A stretch of 64,000 bases of DNA, taken from Thermoleophilales bacterium. Lineage in GTDB: Bacteria; Actinomycetota; Thermoleophilia; Solirubrobacterales; 70-9. The stretch is taken from positions 496,001 through 560,000 of the forward strand of contig JACJWZ010000002.1 of assembly GCA_020636895.1 (NCBI GenBank), written 5' to 3'. The notes beneath the pieces are model-generated. The model saw only the letters and a program-made list of their open reading frames with translations. It made no database searches and was not told where the DNA came from. This document shows, piece after piece, positions 44,751 to 52,996 of the stretch; position 1 is the stretch's first letter, and every line of letters starts with the position of its first letter. The position numbers and the translations under genes are program-made.

Positions 44751-44791
44751 TGTCACCCGGAAGTGGACTTCTTCCCTGCTTCTCGGTGACA
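44751..44791. repeat. imperfect 13-bp inverted repeat upstream of the fusion gene
   Basis: TGTCACCCGGAAG (44751-44763) and CTTCTCGGTGACA (44779-44791) pair with two mismatches over a 15-nt loop. It lies 56 bp upstream of the fusion gene start and could be an operator, a leader hairpin or a dispersed repeat. Confidence 0.5.
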
Positions 44792-44812
44792 GGTCGATCG
44801 AAGGCCGTCGAA

Positions 44813-44836
44813 CGCCCCGGCGAGCCAGCCGGGGCG
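44813..44836 (-). terminator. hairpin downstream of the flavin monooxygenase gene
   Basis: Perfect 9-bp stem CGCCCCGGC / GCCGGGGCG with loop GAGCCA, 50 bp beyond the stop codon at 44887. No T tract follows, as is common in GC-rich actinobacteria. The remainder of the 191-bp gap holds only the inverted repeat at 44751. Confidence 0.55.
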
Positions 44837-44886
44837 GTGAGGTAAGTGGCCGTTGCTGCGTCTTGATGTAGAGCGACGTTGGGCGG

Positions 44887-46437
44887 CTACGGACGGTCGG
44901 CCCCGACGAGACCGCGGCCGACGCGGCGATGAAGCACCGCCAGTGCGGGCGGCACGTCGGCCGCCCCGGTCCCGGCCGCGAAGACGAAGCGGTCCGGTCG
45001 CAGGATCACCCAGTCGACACCGAAGCGCCCGAGCCAAGCTGCGATCTCGCCGCTGGGATCACGCACGTCGGTCCCGAGCGAGAGGACCGGCAGGCCCTCG
45101 GCGCCGAGCGCTGCGGCCGCGGCGGGATCGGATGCGATCGCGCACCACCCCCAGCCGATCCGATCGTCGAGAAGCCCCTCGCCGTCCGTGACGACACTCG
45201 GCTGCGGGAACTGCGAGCCCACGCTGCGCTTCGGCGGGAACGGGTGCGGCCGCTCGGCGAACGTCCCCTCGCCGTAGGCGGGGATCGGCTTGATCCTGCT
45301 CTGCAGCCACTCGGCGGCGCCGGTCACGTCCATCGCGTTCAGGTACGCGTCGCGGAGCGCTGCGACAGCGCGGCGGCGGGTCTGCACGAACTTGCCGAGC
45401 CCGAGCGCGAGCCGGATCATCGCCGCGACGTGCGGGCGGCGCTCGGCCTCGTAGCTGTCGAGCAGCGCGTCGGGAGCCCCAGCGAGCTCGGCCTCGAGCT
45501 TCCAAGCGAGATTCGCGGCGTCGCGCGCGCCGGAGCTGAAGCCCTGCCCCGCGAACGGCGGCGTGACGTGGGCGGCGTCGCCGGCGAGGAGGACGCGCCC
45601 CTCGCGCCAGCGGGTCGCCATGCGGGCGTGGAAGGTGTAGACGACGGCGCGCTCGATCTCCGCGCTCTCCCCCTGCAGCCAGGGCTCGATGCGCTCGCGC
45701 AGAGCCTCGGGCTCCAGGAACGCGGCCTCCTCCTCCCCGTGGTGGAGCATCCACTCCCAGCGGTGGCGCCCGGGCGACATCGGCAGCGACACCGTCGGCC
45801 GCTTCCAATCGCCGTAGAAGTGGGGATGCGGGACCTTCGCGAGCGGCCGGTCGACGAGCACGTCGACGACGAGCCAACGCTGGAACGTGGAGCCGCTGTA
45901 TTCGATCCCGAGGAGTTGGCGCACGAGGCTGGCGCTGCCGTCGCAGCCGACCGCCCACCGCGCTCGGATGGCCTCCCCGGACCCGCCCACCGGTCTCACC
46001 GTCGCGGTGACGCCGTCGGCGTCCTGGTCGAGGTCGAGAAGCTCGTGCTGCCGGCGAACGTCGACCGCCGCCGTCTGGGCGAGCGCCGCGCCGAGGGTGC
46101 GCTCGAGCGACGGCTGGTTGATGGAGACGAGCGGAGGATGCCCTTGGATGCCGTCGACGGGACGCAGCAGCAGGATCTTGCGACCGCCGACGGTGACGAA
46201 CGAGACCTCCTCCTGGATCTGAGCGTCGGCGAGCACCTCCGCGACGACGCCCGCGCTCTGGAAGATCCGCAGGACCTCGTCGTCGACGACGGCGGCTCGC
46301 GGGAGCGGGTAAGGCTCCGGCGCCCGCTCGACGACGATCACCGAGATGCCACGACGCCCGAGCAGCAGCGCGAGCAGCGCGCCCACCGGGCCAAGCCCGC
46401 AGACGAGGACGTCGCAGTCGTAGCCCTCGTCGCTCAC
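44887..46437 (-). CDS. FAD-dependent aromatic monooxygenase (MhpA/PheA-like)
   Basis: 516 residues, class A flavin monooxygenase. VLVCGLGPVGALLALLLGRR is the FAD Rossmann motif with GxGxxG, VGCDGSASLVRQLLG the DG motif, and VLLAGDAAHVTPPFAGQG the GD motif, followed by ARDAANLAWKLEAEL. RAAVVDDEVLRIFQSAGV (abbreviated) is typical of MhpA-type 3-(3-hydroxyphenyl)propionate hydroxylases. A thioredoxin-like C-terminal domain (about 400-516) is also usual there. With the downstream FAH and extradiol dioxygenase genes it would hydroxylate a phenolic ring before meta cleavage. GTG start. Confidence 0.92.
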   Translation of the reverse strand: MSDEGYDCDVLVCGLGPVGALLALLLGRRGISVIVVERAPEPYPLPRAAVVDDEVLRIFQSAGVVAEVLADAQIQEEVSFVTVGGRKILLLRPVDGIQGHPPLVSINQPSLERTLGAALAQTAAVDVRRQHELLDLDQDADGVTATVRPVGGSGEAIRARWAVGCDGSASLVRQLLGIEYSGSTFQRWLVVDVLVDRPLAKVPHPHFYGDWKRPTVSLPMSPGRHRWEWMLHHGEEEAAFLEPEALRERIEPWLQGESAEIERAVVYTFHARMATRWREGRVLLAGDAAHVTPPFAGQGFSSGARDAANLAWKLEAELAGAPDALLDSYEAERRPHVAAMIRLALGLGKFVQTRRRAVAALRDAYLNAMDVTGAAEWLQSRIKPIPAYGEGTFAERPHPFPPKRSVGSQFPQPSVVTDGEGLLDDRIGWGWCAIASDPAAAAALGAEGLPVLSLGTDVRDPSGEIAAWLGRFGVDWVILRPDRFVFAAGTGAADVPPALAVLHRRVGRGLVGADRP

Positions 46438-46453
46438 GGCGAGATCAGCAACC

Positions 46454-47455
46454 TCAGGCGGCGGCGACAGTCGCGTTGGCGGGCACCGCGTCGGGATCGA
46501 TGCGGTTCGTCAGCGTGCCGATGCCGTCGATCTCGAGCTCGACTGTCTGCCCCGGCTGGATCCAGCGGTCGATCTCGAGACCGCAGCAGCCGGGGATCGT
46601 CCCGGTCGAGATCACATCGCCGGGCTCCAGGCGCTCGCCGGCCGACGCGAATGCGAGCTGCTCGCCGACGTCGTGGGCCGGCCCGGCGGTGGAGCCTTCG
46701 CACCAGAGCTCGCCATCGACGTGGACCCTTCCGCTCATCCGGGTCCAGTCCGGGACCTCGTCGACGGTGACGACGTCGCTGCCGATCGAGTTCGCGAACG
46801 TCTTCGACTTGACGACGGGACCGAAGATGCTCTCGCGCGCATCCGCGGCCTGGACGTCCCGCGCGGACCAGTCGTTGAGGACGAACCAGCCGCCAACCGC
46901 CTCACGCGCCTCCTCCGGGGTGGCGTCGGCGAGCGGCTTGGCGAGGACGTAGGCGAGCTCGAGCTCGAAGTCGAGCCACTCGGTGTGGCTCGGCCACCAC
47001 ATCGGGTCGTCGTCGGCGAGCAGCGCCGCGTGGTTGGCGACGTAGAAGGTCGGCTTCTCGTAGAAGCGCGCGTTCGGCTTCAGCTTCGGGAACGTCTTGC
47101 CCGTGACCTTCTCGAAGCCCTCGACGATCTTCGGCACCGGTGGCGGGAAGAAGCGCTTGACGAGCATCCGGCTCGAAGCGATCACGTGGTCCTCCCAGAG
47201 CATGAAGGCGCGCATCGAGCGCGGCTGGAACGGCAGCCCCGCGGTACCCGGATCGACTGCGATCGACTCGGCGCGATCGTCGTCGATCCCGGCGAGCTGC
47301 TCCTCTGCGGCGGCGCGGGTCGCATCTCCGCCGGCCAGGAAGGCGACCATCTCGCCCGCCCGCTCGGCGCTCAGCTCGCCCTCGGCCTGGAGCGGTACCC
47401 AGTTGCCGGACCGATGCTCGGCGATCAGCCCCTCGGGGACTCGTCTCAGCTTCAT
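46454..47455 (-). CDS. fumarylacetoacetate hydrolase family protein
   Basis: 333 residues. FAH-fold enzyme: the metal-binding acidic residues lie in WLDFELELAYVLAKPL and in a further Asp/Glu, and GGWFVLNDWSARDVQAAD, KSKTFANSIG and GDVISTGTIPGCCG are standard family blocks. Family members hydrolyse or decarboxylate acylpyruvates and oxopentenoates that follow ring cleavage. ATG 47455 overlaps the dioxygenase stop (ATGA), so it is coupled to that gene. Confidence 0.93.
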   Translation of the reverse strand: MKLRRVPEGLIAEHRSGNWVPLQAEGELSAERAGEMVAFLAGGDATRAAAEEQLAGIDDDRAESIAVDPGTAGLPFQPRSMRAFMLWEDHVIASSRMLVKRFFPPPVPKIVEGFEKVTGKTFPKLKPNARFYEKPTFYVANHAALLADDDPMWWPSHTEWLDFELELAYVLAKPLADATPEEAREAVGGWFVLNDWSARDVQAADARESIFGPVVKSKTFANSIGSDVVTVDEVPDWTRMSGRVHVDGELWCEGSTAGPAHDVGEQLAFASAGERLEPGDVISTGTIPGCCGLEIDRWIQPGQTVELEIDGIGTLTNRIDPDAVPANATVAAA

Positions 47456-48348
47456 GTGCTCGGGATCCTTCCTGCGTCGGGGGCGATCGGGAAGCCGGTG
47501 AGCAGGAACCGCGGGGGCGGCGTTCCCCCCCACTGGTTGATCGAGCCGAGACCACCGGGCCACTGCCGCGCGACGTAGTCGCCGTCGGGCGGCATCTGGG
47601 CGATGTCGGCGCAGATCTCGATCATCGCGCCGGCGGGATCGTGGAAGTAGGCGAAGAGGTTGTTGCCCGGGCCGTGCCTGCTCGGACCCCAGATCAGCTT
47701 CTGGCCTCGGGACCAGAGCCGGTCGCAGATCCGCCCGATCGCGTTCAGGTCGGGGGCGGTCCAGGCGTAATGGGAGAGCTCGTGTTTGGGAGCGAGCACG
47801 ACCGCCATGCCGTGATGGTCGGAGCTGCAATGCCACCAGCTCGCCGTCCTCCCCATCCGGTCGGAGAACTTGAACCCGAGCCCCTCCTGGATGAAGCGCT
47901 CCGTGCCACCGAGCCCACGGGCTTTGACCGAGAAGTGCTCGAACTTGACGACGCGGTCGCCCTCGGGAAGCGACTGCCCGCCCTCCATCCCGCAGAAGAA
48001 CTTGTAGACGTGGCCGCCGGGGCCACGGACGAGCGCCGCCCGGTCGATCCCGGGCTCGCCGTCGTAGGTCGGCCCGATCAGCTCACCGCCGGCGGCGGCG
48101 ATGCCCGAGCGGGCGCGCTCGAGGGCCTCCGCATCGGCGACCTCGAGGCCGATGTGCTCGTAGCCGCGAGCGTCACCCTCCTGCTGGATCAAAACGAGCT
48201 CGTGGTGGCGCTCGTTGCAGGTGAGGTACGACGTACCGCCGTTGCGCTCGGTCTCGACGAGGCCGAGGACGTGGGTGTGGAAGTCGACGGCTTCGTCGAG
48301 ATCCGGGACTCGCAGGGCCATGTGGCCGACTCGCTCGGTGATGGGCAT
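47452..48348 (-). CDS. extradiol ring-cleavage dioxygenase, VOC family (catechol 2,3-dioxygenase-like)
   Basis: 298 residues with two vicinal-oxygen-chelate modules. Module 1 begins GHMALRVPDLDEAVDFHTHV; module 2 begins VKFEHFSVKARG. Probable Fe ligands of the catalytic module are the His in FEHFSV, the His in ELSHYAWTAPD and the Glu in GAMIEICAD, a 2-His-1-carboxylate triad. Such enzymes open catechols next to the diol. It is the first gene of the three-gene catabolic operon and is divergent from a TetR gene. Confidence 0.92.
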   Translation of the reverse strand: MPITERVGHMALRVPDLDEAVDFHTHVLGLVETERNGGTSYLTCNERHHELVLIQQEGDARGYEHIGLEVADAEALERARSGIAAAGGELIGPTYDGEPGIDRAALVRGPGGHVYKFFCGMEGGQSLPEGDRVVKFEHFSVKARGLGGTERFIQEGLGFKFSDRMGRTASWWHCSSDHHGMAVVLAPKHELSHYAWTAPDLNAIGRICDRLWSRGQKLIWGPSRHGPGNNLFAYFHDPAGAMIEICADIAQMPPDGDYVARQWPGGLGSINQWGGTPPPRFLLTGFPIAPDAGRIPST

Positions 48349-48388
48349 GACGCTTACCCTATCACAGTTTCTGAGATTTTCCTCATTA

Positions 48389-48404
48389 TTGAAATGGTGT
48401 TCAA
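48389..48404. promoter_or_regulatory. operator in the dioxygenase/tetR divergent promoter
   Basis: TTGAA-ATGGTG-TTCAA is a perfect 5-bp inverted repeat in the AT-rich 77-bp gap between divergent starts 48348 and 48426. On the minus strand TTGAAC and GAAAAT are 17 bp apart and overlap it, so binding there would block the catabolic promoter. Confidence 0.6.
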
Positions 48405-48425
48405 CATCGGTGGTAGGATCCCGCC

Positions 48426-49055
48426 ATGGCCACCGTCGAGACCAAGCCGAACCGTGGGGACCGCCGCCGCGCGGCGACCCGTGCGCGGCTCCTCGACGCC
48501 GCCCGCGAGCTCTTCGCCGAGAAGGGTGTCGGCGCCACCCGGCTCGGGGAGATCACCGAGCGAGCCGACGTCGCCGCCGGCTCGCTCTACAACCACTTCG
48601 CCGACAAGGACGAGATCGTCGACACCCTCCTGCACGAGATCTCCGACGGGCAGGGGGCGATCGTCGACGAGCTCACCGCTGACATCGACGACCCGGCGGC
48701 CGTCGTCGCCTTCGCGCACCGCCACTTCGTCCGCCTCGCCGCCGCCGACCCGAGCTTCGGCGCGCTGGCCATCCGCCTCGACGCCTCCCACCGGCTGATG
48801 CAGCAGACCCTCGGCCCTCGCGCCCTGCGCGACATAGACGCGGGCGTCCGGACCGGGCGCTTCAAGGTCGACGACCCCGTCGCCGCCCTCCACTTCACGG
48901 GGGGAGCGCTGCTCGGGACCATCGCCGGAATAGTCGACGGCAGGCTGGGCGCCGATGCGGACGTCTTCCACGCCGAGTCGGTGCTGCGGGCGCTGGGAGT
49001 GAGTGCGGCGCAGGCGGCGAAGGTCGCGCGGCTTCCGATGGAGGCGGGCACGTGA
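48426..49055 (+). CDS. TetR family transcriptional regulator of the aromatic operon
   Basis: 209 residues. HTH: RARLLDAARELFAEKGVGAT, LGEITERADVAAGSLYNHF, and KDEIVDTLL. The ligand domain is all-helical, with an end similar to the FadR/AcrR-type C-terminal fold. The divergent position and operator make it the local repressor of the meta-cleavage genes, probably released by an aromatic intermediate. Its stop overlaps the next start (GTGA). Confidence 0.92.
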   Translation: MATVETKPNRGDRRRAATRARLLDAARELFAEKGVGATRLGEITERADVAAGSLYNHFADKDEIVDTLLHEISDGQGAIVDELTADIDDPAAVVAFAHRHFVRLAAADPSFGALAIRLDASHRLMQQTLGPRALRDIDAGVRTGRFKVDDPVAALHFTGGALLGTIAGIVDGRLGADADVFHAESVLRALGVSAAQAAKVARLPMEAGT

Positions 49056-49588
49056 TCTCGGACGAGGTTCGGGCACAGCGCGAGCAGGTCGTCCTCGACC
49101 ACTTCGCCGACGAGGTGGCCCAGGACTGGGACGCGACGCTGTCGACGTTCCCCCATCCTCGCTACGAGATCGTGCCGACGCAGACCGTGCACGACGGCGA
49201 GGGCGAGGTACGCGGCTACTACCACGACACACGCGTCGCCTTCCCCGACCAGCACCACGAGATGATCGCCCTGCGCCACTCCGATGACGCCGTGATCGTC
49301 GAGTTCCACCTGCTGGGAACCCACCTCGGCCCCTTCGGCCCGGTGCCGCCGACGGGCAGCTCCTTCAAGGTGCGGATGACCGCCTACTTCGTCTTCGACG
49401 AGAGCGAGGAGCTCGTCTGCGAGCGCATCTACTTCGACCAGACCACGTTCGTGCGCCAGCTCCTCGGCGGGATCGACAAGCGCTCCCCCTCCGGCCTGCT
49501 CACGCTCGCGAAGGCGCTCCGCGGCTTCGCGAAGCTGGCGAAGGAGCCGAAGGACGTGATCCCGGACGTGCCGGCGCGAACGGCGTAG
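49052..49588 (+). CDS. SnoaL/NTF2-like polyketide-cyclase-type protein
   Basis: 178 residues. A SnoaL-like cone fold is suggested by VVLDHFADEVAQDWDATLSTF, EVRGYYHDTRVAFPD, HHEMIALRHSDDAVIVEFHL and a Cys/Asp-containing FQ-type end (LVCERIYFDQTTFVRQLLG). Family members include cyclases, dehydratases and non-enzymatic binders. GTG start overlapping the TetR stop. The C-terminal extension KEPKDVIPDVPART is outside the fold. Confidence 0.8.
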   Translation: MISDEVRAQREQVVLDHFADEVAQDWDATLSTFPHPRYEIVPTQTVHDGEGEVRGYYHDTRVAFPDQHHEMIALRHSDDAVIVEFHLLGTHLGPFGPVPPTGSSFKVRMTAYFVFDESEELVCERIYFDQTTFVRQLLGGIDKRSPSGLLTLAKALRGFAKLAKEPKDVIPDVPARTA

Positions 49589-49592
49589 GCAA

Positions 49593-49611
49593 CGGCCCCG
49601 GCCCGGGGCCG
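49593..49611. terminator. bidirectional hairpin between convergent genes
   Basis: CGGCCCCGG-C-CCGGGGCCG is a perfect 19-bp palindrome, 4 bp after the SnoaL-like stop and 17 bp before the NUDIX stop. Confidence 0.6.
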
Positions 49612-49628
49612 CCCGCAACCCTTACCCC

Positions 49629-50369
49629 TCAGCGCCAGGCGAACACCGGCTCCTCGACGCCGTCGACGCGGTAGCCGGGGTTGCCGAGCAGCGCGACCTC
49701 GCGGAACTGGTTGACGATCGCGCCGGTCGGCGCGTGGATCAGGTCGTTACCGAGCGGTAGCTGCAGCACCGGCTTGTCGCTCTCGGGGATCCCGATCAGC
49801 CGCGGCGTGCAGTCACGCAGGGCGTGCAGGCCGATCCTGTAGGCGGCGTAGACCTCGCCGGGATCGGGCGCAAGGGTCGGATCTCCCTCCGCCCAGAGCA
49901 CGACGGGCGTGATCACGAAGCCGGATCGCGTCGCGTAGTCGTCGAGCCAGCCGACGACGTGGTCCGGCCCGAGGCTGAGGCCGAGCTCCTCCTCGAGCTC
50001 GCGCAGGGCCGCGTCGATCGGCGCCTCACCGGGATCGAGTCGGCCGCCCGGGAGCGCCCACTGGCCCGCGTGCCGCCGCATCCCGATCGAGCGGCGGCAC
50101 AGCAGGAACGATGCGCCCCCGGCGACGCCGATCATGCGGCCGTCCAGCGGGCGGCCGTCCATGCCGCGGCCGCCACCGGGCACGCCTGACATGTCGATGA
50201 CGCCCTCCGGCACGGGCTCGACCCCGTCGCGCTCGGCGTCGCTGTCGATCACGACGACCGCCACCGCGGCGTGACGGCGCCCATCGAGCGGCAGCTCCCG
50301 TCGTTCGTGGGCGGCGAGGTGGACCTCGAGGCCGGCACGCAGATCGTCGTCGAAGCCGATGGGGCTCAT
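49629..50369 (-). CDS. NUDIX hydrolase, CoA-pyrophosphatase (NudL)-like
   Basis: 246 residues. The NUDIX box runs from Gly108 to Leu131, with GGRLDPGE and RELEEELG as its conserved parts. The preceding LLCRRSIGMRRHAGQWALPG resembles the UPF0035 element of CoA pyrophosphatases. It would hydrolyse a nucleoside diphosphate linked to another group, possibly CoA. The start is uncertain: ATG 50369 is used and ATG 50387 is six codons upstream; neither has a clear ribosome site. Confidence 0.85.
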   Translation of the reverse strand: MSPIGFDDDLRAGLEVHLAAHERRELPLDGRRHAAVAVVVIDSDAERDGVEPVPEGVIDMSGVPGGGRGMDGRPLDGRMIGVAGGASFLLCRRSIGMRRHAGQWALPGGRLDPGEAPIDAALRELEEELGLSLGPDHVVGWLDDYATRSGFVITPVVLWAEGDPTLAPDPGEVYAAYRIGLHALRDCTPRLIGIPESDKPVLQLPLGNDLIHAPTGAIVNQFREVALLGNPGYRVDGVEEPVFAWR

Positions 50370-50457
50370 ACGGGCATTGGAGCGCATCAGGACAGCGGGC
50401 GAACCCGAGGGGTCAACGCAGCCCGCGCATCGAACCCACGCCCTTAAGCTCAGGGTC

Positions 50458-51261
50458 ATGCACATCGCCATCACGGGCGGCGCGCGCGGCATCGGCCGCG
50501 CCACCGCCGAAGCCGCAGTCGCCGCCGGTCACAAGGTCTCGATCGCCGACCTCGACCTCGAGCTCTCGCAGACCGCCGCGGAGGAGATCGGCGGCGGGAC
50601 CGCCGGGTTCGCCGTCGACGTCCGCGACGCCGCCGCCTTCGAGGCCTTCCTCGCGGGCGCCGAGGAGACGAACGGGCCGCTCGACGCCGTCGTAAACAAC
50701 GCCGGCGTGGCCTTCCTCGGTGCGTTCGCCGAGGAGGATCCGGAGCGAACCGAGCACACCGTCGCCGTGAACCTGCTCGGCGTCATGACCGGCACACGGC
50801 TGGCGCTCGACCGCTTCCTGCCGAGGCGCCGGGGCCACATCGTCAACCTCGCCTCCTCCGCGGGTCAGATCGCACCGGCCTACGGCGCCACCTACGCGGC
50901 GACCAAACACGCCGTCGTCGGCTTCACCCGCGCGCTTCGAGCCGAGGTCCGCGACGCCGGGATCCGCACGACGATCGTGATGCCGGGGATCATCGACACC
51001 GAGATGATCGGCGGCTTCGCGAAGGCGCGCGCGACCCGCACGATCCCCGCCTCCGCGGTCGGCGAGGCCATCGTCGACGCCCTGCGGACGGGCAAGCAGG
51101 AGCTGTTCGTACCGCGCGAGCTAGGTTTGGTCGCGCGGCTGGTAGCGGGCCTCCCGCCACGCGCCTCCGACGGCATCAAGAAGCTCGCGGGCGCCGACGG
51201 CGTGATGACGAACGCAGACATGTCGGCCCGGGCGGCCTACGAGGAGCGCGCCGACCGCTGA
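50458..51261 (+). CDS. short-chain dehydrogenase/reductase
   Basis: 267 residues. TGGARGIG (6-13), NNAGV (80-84), Ser133/134 and YAATK with Tyr146 and Lys150. Asp31 in SIADLD favours NAD(H). The C-terminus (FVPRELGLVARLVAGLPPRA) resembles membrane-lipid-associated SDRs. The open frame extends upstream to 50359, inside the promoter region shared with the NUDIX gene; the ATG at 50458 starts right at the Rossmann strand. Confidence 0.92.
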   Translation: MHIAITGGARGIGRATAEAAVAAGHKVSIADLDLELSQTAAEEIGGGTAGFAVDVRDAAAFEAFLAGAEETNGPLDAVVNNAGVAFLGAFAEEDPERTEHTVAVNLLGVMTGTRLALDRFLPRRRGHIVNLASSAGQIAPAYGATYAATKHAVVGFTRALRAEVRDAGIRTTIVMPGIIDTEMIGGFAKARATRTIPASAVGEAIVDALRTGKQELFVPRELGLVARLVAGLPPRASDGIKKLAGADGVMTNADMSARAAYEERADR

Positions 51262-51351
51262 GCGTTTCGTGGCGCCCGAGCGGGTGGCGCAACTGCGCAA
51301 ACGGGCGGATAGCATGCTCGCGCAGTCCGGAATTCATCTGGGAGGATGGGG

Positions 51352-52119
51352 ATGAGGAACAGGTCCACGACGGTCGCCGCCATGGTGGTCGTGCTCGTGA
51401 TCGCGGTTGCCGCCAGTGCGATGGCCGGCAAGATGGTCGGCTCGGGCGGCATCCGCGACGGCTCGATCAAGCTGCGGGACCTCGCACCTTCCACCCGCAA
51501 CGCGCTCGCCGGCCAGACGGGCCCGCAGGGACCCGCTGGTTCCGACGGCCAGAACGGTGTCAACGGCCAGGACGGTGCCGCTGGCCAGGACGGTGCCGAC
51601 GGCGCCGATGGTCAAGACGGAGCCGACGGCCTCGACGGAGCTGACGGGTCTGACGGTCAGGACGGGGCTGACGGTCAGGATGGCGCCGCCGGGCCGAGCG
51701 CGATCCTCCTGCGGCTCGGCGGGCTCCAGGCCGCGACGACGCGCTTCTACGCGCTCGCGGGCGTAGGCGGCGACGCCGGAACCCTCGACTCCACCCGAGC
51801 GCGGAAGGGATTCGCCTCACGCGACACCGTCGAGTTCGGAACCGACTTCCCGACGCCGCTGCCCAGCGCCCTGGACGCTGCTCGACTCGACGTCAGCATC
51901 CTCAGCCCGGCCGGCACCGGGACGCTCGACTTCATGCTTCGCAAGAACGGCGCCAACACCGCGCTGACCTGCTCCGTGGACGTCGCCTCGGCGAACGCGT
52001 GCACGAGCACCAACACCGTCACGATCGACCCCGCCGACACGTTCACGTTGCGGGTGATCGCCGCAGCGGGCGCGAGCTCGACGGATGCCATGGTCAGCCT
52101 CGACCTGGTTCACCCGTGA
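51352..52119 (+). CDS. exported collagen-like (Gly-X-Y repeat) protein
   Basis: 255 residues. Signal peptide or signal anchor MRNRSTTVAAMVVVLVIAVA (cleavage near residue 26), a short spacer, then 21 consecutive Gly-X-Y triplets (about 54-116), most of them GQD, GAD or GAA, then a beta-rich C-terminal domain (about 117-255) with two Cys. Bacterial collagen-like proteins form trimeric surface stalks with the C-terminal domain at the tip. ATG 51352 is preferred to ATG 51346 because GGAGG (51341-51345) is 6 nt away. Confidence 0.85.
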   Translation: MRNRSTTVAAMVVVLVIAVAASAMAGKMVGSGGIRDGSIKLRDLAPSTRNALAGQTGPQGPAGSDGQNGVNGQDGAAGQDGADGADGQDGADGLDGADGSDGQDGADGQDGAAGPSAILLRLGGLQAATTRFYALAGVGGDAGTLDSTRARKGFASRDTVEFGTDFPTPLPSALDAARLDVSILSPAGTGTLDFMLRKNGANTALTCSVDVASANACTSTNTVTIDPADTFTLRVIAAAGASSTDAMVSLDLVHP

Positions 52120-52132
52120 GAGCGGTGGCGGC

Positions 52133-52996
52133 CTAAGCCTGGTCCCGACCGGGCTCCGGCGGGTCGAGCAGCGAGCCCTCGAGTCGCTGCAGCCGCGCAG
52201 CGGCCGCGTCGCGCTCGGCCTCGGCGCGGCGGCGGGCGATATCGGCGTCGATCCGCCAGCGCTCGACCCTTGCCGACCACTCGGTGAGCAACTCCGGCGA
52301 CCGCAGCCGCGCGATCGCACCGCTGAGCCCCGGCGCAGCCTCGCGGCGCTCGTCGGAGCAGACCACGGCGAGGCCGTGCAGGCCCTCGATGATCACCACG
52401 TCGCAGGGGACGCCGTAGCCGGCGACGAAGTCCTCGACCGCGGTGCGAACCCCGTTCCGGCTTCCACCCTCGTGGGTGGCGTTCCAAAGGCCGGCGTTGA
52501 TGCCCGGCGAGCCGAGCTCCGACCGACCGGGCATGATCCCCGCCCGCGCCGCGTCCTGGCGGCCCTCGTCCGGGATCGACGCGGGGTCGTAGTACATGTC
52601 GCGACGGCCGTACGGCCAGCCGACGTCGTGGATGAAGAGGAGCGGCAGGGGCTCGCCGGCGGCGGCGGCCGACTCCGCCAGCGCCACGAGCTCGGAGTGG
52701 ACCGTGTACCAGTTGTGATCGCCGTCGATCAGCGCCGCGTCGACCGCCCCGATGTCAGCGAGCACCTCGAGGCTGCGCCCGCGGTGGAAGGCGAACCTCT
52801 CCCCTCGCGCCAACGCCACCCGCGCGACGTCGAACTGCGGCGCCGGGTCGACCGAGTGGACGGTGCCTCCGGTTCGCTGCGCGCGATCGAGCAGGCGGCC
52901 CGTCGTCTTGCCCGCCTCCGCCCCGATCTCCAGTACCTCGGTGGCCTCCGCGGCGTCGAGCGTCGGCTCGATGGCCAGATCCCAGAAAGGGTGCAT
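52133..52996 (-). CDS. class I SAM-dependent methyltransferase (CmcI/cephalosporin hydroxylase-like)
   Basis: 287 residues. ATEVLEIGAEAGKTTGRLLDRA is the SAM-binding strand and loop, VHSVDPAPQFD the acidic strand 2, and DAALIDGDHNWYTVHSEL the D-G-D-H-x-Y motif of the CmcI/Methyltransf_24 family. A Glu/Arg/Ala-rich coiled tail (about 250-287) follows. ATG 52996 overlaps the stop of the glycosyltransferase (ATGA). Such methyltransferases commonly act on cell-surface sugars made with GT4 enzymes. Confidence 0.9.
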   Translation of the reverse strand: MHPFWDLAIEPTLDAAEATEVLEIGAEAGKTTGRLLDRAQRTGGTVHSVDPAPQFDVARVALARGERFAFHRGRSLEVLADIGAVDAALIDGDHNWYTVHSELVALAESAAAAGEPLPLLFIHDVGWPYGRRDMYYDPASIPDEGRQDAARAGIMPGRSELGSPGINAGLWNATHEGGSRNGVRTAVEDFVAGYGVPCDVVIIEGLHGLAVVCSDERREAAPGLSGAIARLRSPELLTEWSARVERWRIDADIARRRAEAERDAAAARLQRLEGSLLDPPEPGRDQA

